A DNA stretch of 56,494 bases. Source: an uncultured Verrucomicrobiota bacterium. Its GTDB lineage: Bacteria > Verrucomicrobiota > Verrucomicrobiia > Limisphaerales > UBA9464. Below, piece after piece: positions 33,378 through 40,248 of this stretch. The translations under genes were made by a program, and so were the position numbers. Numbering within the stretch: the first letter of the stretch is position 1; each line of letters opens with the position of its first letter. The notes beneath the pieces are model-generated. The model worked only from the letters and a program-made list of their open reading frames with translations, was not told where the DNA came from and made no database searches. Where the stretch lies: contig CAJAHH010000072.1 of the NCBI GenBank assembly GCA_903939515.1, positions 1 to 56,494 of the forward strand, in the 5' to 3' direction.

Positions 33378-33799
33378 ATCTTATTCCAGGAGCCAATAGT
33401 GCATCTCAGGGACTCCGCGCCGAGCAAGTCCGACTGGAGGTCATCAGTCAGAACATTGCCAATGCGCGCACCACGAAGACCGCCGATGGCGGACCTTACC
33501 AGCGGCAATCGGTCCGATTCAAGGCAGCACTCGGTGATGCCATGGCAGCGCAGTCGTCGTCTTCAGCCAAGAATGAACCGACGCTAGAAATCGTTCGAGA
33601 CCCCCGCCCTGCCGTCCGGGTCTACCAGCCCGGTCACCCAGACTCCGACAAAGAGGGTTTTGTGGCTTATCCCGCCATCAATATCCACGAGGAGATGGCA
33701 GACCTGATTTCCGCCAACCGTTCGTATGAGGCCAACATCGCCGTCATGCGCAACGGACGGGCATTGGCACAACAAGCCCTCTCCATTGGGAAGCGCTGA
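33374..33799 (+). CDS. flgC: flagellar basal-body rod protein FlgC
   Basis: 141 residues. 'SASQGLRAEQVRLEVISQNIANARTTKTADGGPYQRQSVRF' at the N-terminus and 'MADLISANRSYEANIAVMRNGRALAQQALSIGKR' at the C-terminus are FlgC signatures; the N-terminal rod motif and the C-terminal helix together form the coiled core of the rod. The ATG overlaps the flgB stop (ATGA) and fliE follows after 26 bp. Confidence 0.95.
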   Translation: MNLIPGANSASQGLRAEQVRLEVISQNIANARTTKTADGGPYQRQSVRFKAALGDAMAAQSSSSAKNEPTLEIVRDPRPAVRVYQPGHPDSDKEGFVAYPAINIHEEMADLISANRSYEANIAVMRNGRALAQQALSIGKR

Positions 33800-33825
33800 G
33801 CACTGACTGACACCGGCCCGCCACC

Positions 33826-34167
33826 ATGACTCCCATCACCAACAGCTTTTCCAGCAATCTCGCCGCAGCCTGGGCGCGGCCCGCGATGGGCAAGACGGCA
33901 GGAACGGCGTCCAGTGTCGCCGGCGATACTTCCGTTGCAGCACCCGGATCCCGATTTGGAGACATGCTCTCCGAAATGGTGCAGAAGACCGACGCCAGTC
34001 AGAAGACGTCCGCCGCAACGACCGGCGCCATGCTTTCCGGCCAAAACGTACCGTTGCATCAAGTGATGATCGCTTCGGAGGAGGCCAGTATTTCGTTCCA
34101 ACTGATGCTCGAGGTCCGCAACAAGCTGCTCGATGGCTATCAGGAGCTCATGCGCATGCAGGTCTGA
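33826..34167 (+). CDS. fliE: flagellar hook-basal body protein FliE
   Basis: 113 residues. The C-terminal half 'GDMLSEMVQKTDASQKTSAATTGAMLSGQNVPLHQVMIASEEASISFQLMLEVRNKLLDGYQELMRMQV' is a standard FliE, the adaptor between the MS ring and the rod. The N-terminal 45 residues are a variable Ala/Thr-rich lead. It follows the usual flgB-flgC-fliE order. A 61-bp gap separates it from fliF. Confidence 0.94.
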   Translation: MTPITNSFSSNLAAAWARPAMGKTAGTASSVAGDTSVAAPGSRFGDMLSEMVQKTDASQKTSAATTGAMLSGQNVPLHQVMIASEEASISFQLMLEVRNKLLDGYQELMRMQV

Positions 34168-34228
34168 GACCCCCTAAATCCAAGTCCAGACCTAAGTCCA
34201 CGTCCCGAAGCCTCGTTTGTTTTCATCC

Positions 34229-35977
34229 ATGGAAGTTGTCCAAAAACTAACCAAGCAGTTGCGAGAGATCCTCGCCAAACTGAGCGTCACCCAGCAGGTG
34301 TTGTTCGGTTTCGCCGGTCTCGGCATCGTGATTGCCGGTATCGCCATAGCGCTGCTCGGTGGCAGGACCGATTGGCGCTTGTTGTACGGTCGACTGGATG
34401 CCGCCGAAGTGGGTCGCATTGTCGGTGTCCTGGAAGCCCAAAAGGTTCCTCACCGCATTGTCTCGGGTGGATCGGCGATTCAGGTGTCCGCCGAACAAGT
34501 TCATTCCCTGCGGGCTCAACTCGCTGCCAAGGGCATGCCCAAGGCCGATGGAACGGGTTTCGAAATTTTTGACCGACCGGCCTTCGGCATGTCGGACTTC
34601 GTCCAAAAGGCCAATTATGTCCGAGCCCTTCAGGGAGAATTGGCTCGCACCCTGCAGCAAATCGACGGTGTCGAGAGCGCGCGGGTCATGATCGTTCTCC
34701 CCGAAAACCGGCTGGTGATCGACGCACAACGGAAGGCCACCGCTTCAGTCTTCCTGAATGTTCGCATGGCCGGTTTGCTCACACAGGAGGCCGTCAGCGC
34801 CATCCGATTCTTGGTCTCCAATTCGGTTGAGGGGTTGCAAGCTCGCGATGTCACCGTGGTGGACAACTACGGAGCTATTCTATCCGAGCCGTCCGACGAA
34901 GGTGGAGGCGCCTCGGCCGTCAGTGGTCAGTTGCAGCAGCGCAAAAACATTGAGCGGTACCTGACTGAAAAGCTGCGGTCCATGTTCGAGACCATCCTGG
35001 GTCCGGGGCAGGCCGTGGTGCGTGTCTCGGCAGAGATCTCCTTCGACGCGGTGACGCGCAGTTCCGAATACTACGATCCGGCCGGATCGGTTCCCAAGAA
35101 TCAGAAGAGGACTCAGGAGACCACCGACTCTCTAAATCCGATCGCTGGCGGGGTTGCTGGAGTGGCTCCTAATACCGGAACCAACTTGAATTCAGCCGGA
35201 ACTCAGGGTTCCCGGCTCCAGAAACTCGATCAGACCGATGATTTCTACGTCAGCCGCAGCCAAACCAATGTCGTCGCTGGCATCGGTGGCCTCCGCAGGG
35301 TGAGTGCGGCGGTGTTCGTGAACCAACGCTTCGAAGGCAAGGGTGCCGATCGCAAGGCTGTCCCTCGGACCCAGTTAGACATGGACAAACTCAAACGGGC
35401 CGCAGAACGCGCTCTGGGTCTGCCGAAAGGTGACGAGGCTCTGGGAGATGTGGCCGTAGAGGAACTCTCCTTCAACGAAGAACCCAAGATCGAGGAGACC
35501 GCACGGTTGGATCGAGACGCTCTCTGGTTCAAGGGGGTCGAAGCGGCCCGCGTGGGTGGTATGTTGCTGGGTTCCATTCTGATCCTGTTCTTGCTCTGGC
35601 GAATGCTGCGGCGCGGTTCCGAGGAGATGATTGCCGCGGGTGTCCCTGTTGGCCAGTTAATGGCAGGCCAGCAAATGATTCTTGCCAACGGCATGGTGGT
35701 GGCTGGGGGCGTTCCAGGAGCCGCAGGAGTCGGAGCAGCGGTTGCTGGCGCACCTGCTTCAGCCAAAACCGACTCAGATGCCAGTGAAGAAGAAGAAGCC
35801 AACGAAGCTGCCCAGGAACAGAAGAAGAAAATGAAGATGGATTTCGGACTGAGCAAACAGCGTCCGGAACGGGTCACGCTGGAAGTGCTCAAGGACCTGA
35901 TCCGAGACAATCCACAAAAGATGACCCAAGCCGCGCGTGCCTGGCTCACGGCGAAGCCTGAGGAGGAAGGCGAATGA
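34229..35977 (+). CDS. fliF: flagellar MS-ring protein FliF
   Basis: 582 residues from the ATG at 34229 (a TTG four codons upstream is unlikely). Transmembrane helices at about 27-47 and 440-460 bracket the periplasmic ring-building domains, including 'YGRLDAAEVGRIVGVLEAQKVPHRI', 'GMSDFVQKANYVRALQGELARTLQQIDGVESARVMIVLPE' and 'ASVFLNVR'. The C-terminal cytoplasmic 'RVTLEVLKDLIRDNPQKMTQAARAWLTAKPEEE' is the FliG-binding segment. A Gly/Ala-rich linker at about 495-515 and a Glu-rich stretch at about 520-530 precede it. The stop overlaps fliG by 4 nt. Confidence 0.96.
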   Translation: MEVVQKLTKQLREILAKLSVTQQVLFGFAGLGIVIAGIAIALLGGRTDWRLLYGRLDAAEVGRIVGVLEAQKVPHRIVSGGSAIQVSAEQVHSLRAQLAAKGMPKADGTGFEIFDRPAFGMSDFVQKANYVRALQGELARTLQQIDGVESARVMIVLPENRLVIDAQRKATASVFLNVRMAGLLTQEAVSAIRFLVSNSVEGLQARDVTVVDNYGAILSEPSDEGGGASAVSGQLQQRKNIERYLTEKLRSMFETILGPGQAVVRVSAEISFDAVTRSSEYYDPAGSVPKNQKRTQETTDSLNPIAGGVAGVAPNTGTNLNSAGTQGSRLQKLDQTDDFYVSRSQTNVVAGIGGLRRVSAAVFVNQRFEGKGADRKAVPRTQLDMDKLKRAAERALGLPKGDEALGDVAVEELSFNEEPKIEETARLDRDALWFKGVEAARVGGMLLGSILILFLLWRMLRRGSEEMIAAGVPVGQLMAGQQMILANGMVVAGGVPGAAGVGAAVAGAPASAKTDSDASEEEEANEAAQEQKKKMKMDFGLSKQRPERVTLEVLKDLIRDNPQKMTQAARAWLTAKPEEEGE

Positions 35978-37017
35978 GCGCCATGGAAACAGCCGCCCGG
36001 GACATGCTTCGCGGGAAAACCGTTCCAACGGGTCCCGTTCGTCTCACCCCCTCTCAGAAGATGGCAGCCCTACTGGTGCTGCTCGGCGAGGAAAGCGCCA
36101 GCATCTTGATCAAGAGTCTCGATGACAACGAGCGCGAACTCGTTTCATCGGAAATGGTCAATTTGCCACTGATGACCGTTGAGCAGCAGACCTCCGTGCT
36201 CAAGGAGTTCACGGAGATGGCCATTCAAGCCAATTCCGGGGTCAGCGGATCGGTCGAATACACTCGGATGGTGCTCGAGAAAGCGGTGGGTCTCTTTAAA
36301 GCAGCCGAGGTCATCGGCCGCGTGGGCACTCGACGTACCTCGGTGGCTGCCATGCAGCAAATCATCGATCTCGATGCCACCTCTATTTGCAATCTCCTCA
36401 AGGAGGAGCAACCGCAGACCGTTGCGCTAGTGGTCAGTTATCTGACGGCCCAGAAGGGATCCGAGGTGCTCAAGAGTCTTCCTGAAAGTCTTCAGGAACA
36501 AGTCATCGAGCGTCTGGCGACACTGGCTTCTACCCCGATTGAGGTGGTGGAAACGGTGGGCGAGGTTCTGTCCAAGAAGATTGGTCGCAAGGTGACCAAA
36601 GCCCTCAACCAGACCGGAGGCATTAAGGCGGCGGCGGCTACCCTCAACGCGATGGATAAGACCATCCGCTTGGGAATCCTCAACAAACTCGATGAACGAG
36701 TGCCCGATCTGGTGCGGTCCATCCGCATGAAGATGTTCACCTTCGACGATCTGGCCACTCTGGACGTCAAGTCTCTCCAAAAGGTACTCCGCGAAGTCGA
36801 AGCCGCCCGTCTGGCCATCGCACTGAGCGCAGCCAACGAGAATTTAAGGCAGGCCCTTCTGGGGGCGCTGTCGAAGCGTGCGGCCGAAACGGTCAACGAC
36901 GAAATTTCCAACCTCGGGAAGACCAGTCTTCGCGAAATCGAGCAGGCGCAAGAAGGCATCGTGGATGTCGTCCGCAAGCTCGAAACCGACGGCGAGATCT
37001 CCCTGGACTCCGCCTAA
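35974..37017 (+). CDS. fliG: flagellar motor switch protein FliG
   Basis: 347 residues. Seen: the middle-domain 'EEQPQTVALVVSYL' (corresponding to EHPQ) and the C-terminal torque helix region 'VPDLVRSIRMKMFTFDDLATLDVKSLQKVLREVEAARLAIALS'. The N-terminal domain binds FliF, the middle domain FliM, and the C-terminal charged ridge contacts MotA. The ATG at 35974 overlaps the fliF stop. The N-terminus carries about 20 extra residues before 'LTPSQKMAALLVLLG'. Confidence 0.97.
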   Translation: MSAMETAARDMLRGKTVPTGPVRLTPSQKMAALLVLLGEESASILIKSLDDNERELVSSEMVNLPLMTVEQQTSVLKEFTEMAIQANSGVSGSVEYTRMVLEKAVGLFKAAEVIGRVGTRRTSVAAMQQIIDLDATSICNLLKEEQPQTVALVVSYLTAQKGSEVLKSLPESLQEQVIERLATLASTPIEVVETVGEVLSKKIGRKVTKALNQTGGIKAAAATLNAMDKTIRLGILNKLDERVPDLVRSIRMKMFTFDDLATLDVKSLQKVLREVEAARLAIALSAANENLRQALLGALSKRAAETVNDEISNLGKTSLREIEQAQEGIVDVVRKLETDGEISLDSA

Positions 37018-37025
37018 TTTAACCT

Positions 37026-37658
37026 ATGACTCAAACACTCCTACAACATTCCTCAACGCTTCGAGACATTCGGCTCTCGGTGCTCGGATTCCACCGCGAA
37101 GAGCGATTGTCTCCGCCGGTAGACATCGAAGCTATGCGTCGCAAGATCGAACACGAGGCTTATCGCCGTGGTGTTTCGACAGCCACCGAAGCCTGCGAAG
37201 AGCGGGTCCGGGTGCTGCGTGAGGAAATCGAGCTGAAGCACCGGGAAGAGGTCGGCGTCTACCTTGAGCAGCTGTCCCAGAAGATGTCCTCTCAGTTGGC
37301 TGAGCGGATGGAGATTCTGGAGAAGGCCTTGCTCCAACTGACAGTCGAGGCAGTCGCCAAGATCGTTGGGAGCCTGCCCATCACCGTCGACGTCATTGAG
37401 GCCAGCCTTCGAGAGACTCTCGGCGCAGCCTTGGGCACTCCGGTGCTGCGGGTGATGCTCAATCCCGAGGATATGACGATGCTCGAGAAAGCGTCCTACA
37501 GCGAAATCCGCTCCCAATGCGCGGCCCGTGGTATCCAGATGGTCCCTGATTCTGGAGTGGATCGTGGCGGATGCCTCGTAGAGACCCAGTCTGGATTCGT
37601 CGACGGCCTCCGGTCTTCGCGCATCGCCAGCTTCAGCAGCGCCCTTGAGGGGGCTTGA
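37026..37658 (+). CDS. fliH: flagellar export ATPase regulator FliH
   Basis: 210 residues, mostly helical. Charged coiled-coil region at about 40-110 ('EACEERVRVLREEIELKHREEVGVYLEQLSQKMSSQLAERMEILEKALLQLTVEAVAKIVG') and the C-terminal 'GVDRGGCLVETQSGFVDGLRSSRIASF', typical of FliH/YscL proteins that bind and restrain FliI. The stop shares a base with the fliI start (TGATG). The N-terminus begins MTQTLLQHSSTLRDIRLSVLGF. Confidence 0.9.
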   Translation: MTQTLLQHSSTLRDIRLSVLGFHREERLSPPVDIEAMRRKIEHEAYRRGVSTATEACEERVRVLREEIELKHREEVGVYLEQLSQKMSSQLAERMEILEKALLQLTVEAVAKIVGSLPITVDVIEASLRETLGAALGTPVLRVMLNPEDMTMLEKASYSEIRSQCAARGIQMVPDSGVDRGGCLVETQSGFVDGLRSSRIASFSSALEGA

Positions 37659-39070
37659 TGTTTGAACTGGTTCCAGACAACCCGACCGGTCTGCGGTTTA
37701 TCCAGCAGGCGCAACAACGCCTGAGAGAGGCGCGCCTGACCACCCCTGTGGGGTCCGTGGTGCGCGTTGCGGGGCTAACGGTCGAATCACTGGGACCCAA
37801 GGCGGCGCTTGGGGACTTGTGCCATATCCGTTGCTCCAACGGTCGTGAGATCAGCGTCGAAGTAGTGGGGTTTCATAATCAGAACCTGATTCTGATGCCT
37901 CTCGACACGATCGATGGATTGTGTCCCGGAGACGAAGTTCGGACTAGTCCCCAGAGGCGACGGGTTCCCCTGGCCTCCGAACTTTCCGGCAGGGTCATCG
38001 ATGCCTTGGGCAAGCCCCTAGACAGTGGCCTCCCTCTCCAATGGATTGCTTCTACAGGAGATGGCGCGGTGCCCAATCCCTTGTCTCGGGCCCGAATCCA
38101 ACATCCGCTCATCACCGGAGTCCGGGCCATCGATAGCTTTACTCCACTCGGACGAGGCCAACGGGTAGGAATCTTCGCAGGAAGCGGCGTGGGAAAATCG
38201 ACGCTCTTGGGAATGATCGCCCGCCGCTCGGATGCCGACATCAATGTGGTTGCACTGATCGGCGAGCGTGGACGCGAGGTGCGTGAATTCCTCGAAAATG
38301 ATCTCAGCGAAGAGGGTCGTGCCCGCTCCATTGTGATCGTAGCCACGGCCGACCAACCCGCCTTGCTCCGGGTGAAGGCGGCTTCACTGGCGCTGCAAAT
38401 TTCGGAGCAACTCCGAGATGAGGGTCGCAAGGTGTTGTTGATGATGGACTCGGTCACCCGATTTGCCATGGCCCAGAGAGAAATCGGCCTGGCCGTCGGA
38501 GAACCGCCCACCGCCCGAGGGTACACACCCTCGGTCTTCGCAGCCCTACCTCGACTTCTGGAGCGAGCGGGAAACTCCGATCGCGGGTCGATCACTGGTA
38601 TTTTCACGGTTTTGGTCGAGGGAGATGACCTGACTGAACCCATCGCCGACGCCACCCGTTCCATTCTCGATGGTCACATCGTCCTGACCCGTGAATTGGC
38701 CGACCGCAACCACTGGCCAGCCATCGAGGTGCTCGGAAGCATCAGTCGTTTGAACCGGGATTTGCTCAACTCCGATCAAATCACTCTTCAAGGAGAGGCC
38801 CGCGAATTACTCGCGTTGCATCGCCAAAACCGGGATTTGATCGGAGTGGGTGCTTATGTGGCCGGTTCGAACCCAAAACTCGATCGGGCGATAGCAACCC
38901 TGCCCCACCTCGATGGATTCCTGCGTCAGTCTCAGACGGAGGTGCCGTCTCCGACTCCCTTGTGGGAGTTGCTGGCGATGGCCTTGCGTCAGGGAATGAC
39001 ACCCATCGGCAACACCTTTGGAGATCGCTCAAAGCCTATTGGCGCGTTTCGTGCTGCGACGCCCCGATAA
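37658..39070 (+). CDS. fliI: flagellum-specific export ATP synthase FliI
   Basis: 470 residues. Walker A GSGVGKST (about 175-182), 'GERGREVREFLEND' and the Walker B-like 'VLLMMDSVTRFAMAQREIGLAVGEPP' match the flagellar/type III export ATPase. The N-terminal beta-barrel and C-terminal 'LLSL'-type region are present. The ATG at 37658 is preferred to the adjacent TTG. It couples ATP hydrolysis to unfolding of export substrates together with FliH and FliJ. Four bp separate it from fliJ. Confidence 0.97.
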   Translation: MFELVPDNPTGLRFIQQAQQRLREARLTTPVGSVVRVAGLTVESLGPKAALGDLCHIRCSNGREISVEVVGFHNQNLILMPLDTIDGLCPGDEVRTSPQRRRVPLASELSGRVIDALGKPLDSGLPLQWIASTGDGAVPNPLSRARIQHPLITGVRAIDSFTPLGRGQRVGIFAGSGVGKSTLLGMIARRSDADINVVALIGERGREVREFLENDLSEEGRARSIVIVATADQPALLRVKAASLALQISEQLRDEGRKVLLMMDSVTRFAMAQREIGLAVGEPPTARGYTPSVFAALPRLLERAGNSDRGSITGIFTVLVEGDDLTEPIADATRSILDGHIVLTRELADRNHWPAIEVLGSISRLNRDLLNSDQITLQGEARELLALHRQNRDLIGVGAYVAGSNPKLDRAIATLPHLDGFLRQSQTEVPSPTPLWELLAMALRQGMTPIGNTFGDRSKPIGAFRAATPR

Positions 39071-39073
39071 GGT

Positions 39074-39487
39074 ATGGGTCGATTCCGATTTAGCCTAGAA
39101 ACGTTGCTTCAGATACGCGCCTCTCAGGAGAGTGCGGCGGCTCAAGCATTGGCTCAGGCCAATCAGGACCAGTTGCGCTGCCAAAGCGATCTGGATCGGG
39201 TGATGTCCGACAGCCGTTCTCTCAACGACTCGCTCTCCGAAGGTGGAATCGCTGCATCAATCTCCGTGGCGCTGCGGCCCGGAATGCGACTCAACGCCGA
39301 GCGCGCTCGAGCCGCCCTGGCAGCCCAACACGTGGTGGTGACCCAGCGTTTGTCGGAGTGGCAACAAGCCAAACTCCGTTTAAGCCTGCTCGAAAAACTT
39401 CGCGAAGCCCGCCTCAAGGAACATCAGCGATCGGAACGGTTGGCCGAAGAGCGCTACCTCGACGAGCGCGTCATTCAAAGCTTCTGA
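39074..39487 (+). CDS. fliJ: flagellar export chaperone FliJ
   Basis: 137 residues forming a long antiparallel coiled coil ('FRFSLETLLQIRASQESAAAQALAQANQDQLRCQSDLDRV' and 'LRLSLLEKLREARLKEHQRSERLAEERYLDERV'), the size and pattern of FliJ. FliJ sits in the centre of the FliI hexamer and helps couple it to the export gate. It starts 3 bp after the fliI stop. No Cys-rich or other specialised feature; position after fliI is decisive. Confidence 0.9.
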   Translation: MGRFRFSLETLLQIRASQESAAAQALAQANQDQLRCQSDLDRVMSDSRSLNDSLSEGGIAASISVALRPGMRLNAERARAALAAQHVVVTQRLSEWQQAKLRLSLLEKLREARLKEHQRSERLAEERYLDERVIQSF

Positions 39488-39492
39488 CTCCC

Positions 39493-40248
39493 ATGCGCAC
39501 ACTTCTCCTCGCCCTATTAATCATCCTTCTCGGCATTGGCACCTCCGTCGCCACATTCCTCTTGGGTGGCAAGGTGGCGCAGAAGCGCATTCAAACGATC
39601 CTTGCCCAGATCGTCGAAGCCTCTCAGGCGGCGGCGGCCGTCAAGTCCCCGGAGCAGGACGTTCTCCAAGATGCACCCGATACCCAACCGGCAGGCAACG
39701 AGCGCCAGACTGAGCTGAGCTTGGCCGCTTTGGAGGCCATGCGGGAAACTTCCGAACCCGGTTCACTGCGCTTCGACAATCCGGACGTCGTCAATTTACT
39801 CAACCAACTGCGCACTCGCCAAGAGTACCAGGACGGCCGCGAAAAGCGTTTGAAGGAACTCGAAGAAAGAATCCGCCTAGAGATGCAGAATCTCAACCTA
39901 GCCACGCAGTGGATTGCTCAAGCCCGAGTCAGCCAAGACCAGCTATTGACCAATAGGATCACCTATATCCGGGTGGAAGAACAGCGAAGCCTTCTGGAGC
40001 ATGGTCGCCGAATATCCGCGCTACCGCCGCCCCAGGCCGTCGCTATTTTGACCAACTATACGCCGGATGAGATCGCCCGAACGCTGACCGTCATCAATTC
40101 CACCAACGCCTCGACGCTGTTAGGCGCCTTGGTCGGCACGGGAGAATCGGGTGTGCGTCTGGCTGCGGACATTTCTCGTAGAATGATGCACATCTCGCTG
40201 CGGTCGCCCGATGGAACCAATTCCACTGCGGGTTCACCTACGCCATGA
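39493..40248 (+). CDS. MotE/YlxF-like protein between fliJ and fliK
   Basis: 251 residues with an N-terminal membrane helix ('TLLLALLIILLGIGTSVATFLLGG', about 3-26), a linker, a coiled coil (about 95-140, 'RQEYQDGREKRLKELEERIRLEMQNLN') and a C-terminal module with 'ILTNYTPDEIARTLTVINSTNASTLLGALVGTG', resembling the MgtE-N-like repeat 'Y-x-x-M-x-P-x-x-A-x-x-I-L'. Proteins of this kind (YlxF/MotE) lie between fliJ and fliK in many operons and serve as MotC or stator chaperones in some species. The ATG is at 39493 and the stop overlaps fliK by 4 nt. Confidence 0.72.
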   Translation: MRTLLLALLIILLGIGTSVATFLLGGKVAQKRIQTILAQIVEASQAAAAVKSPEQDVLQDAPDTQPAGNERQTELSLAALEAMRETSEPGSLRFDNPDVVNLLNQLRTRQEYQDGREKRLKELEERIRLEMQNLNLATQWIAQARVSQDQLLTNRITYIRVEEQRSLLEHGRRISALPPPQAVAILTNYTPDEIARTLTVINSTNASTLLGALVGTGESGVRLAADISRRMMHISLRSPDGTNSTAGSPTP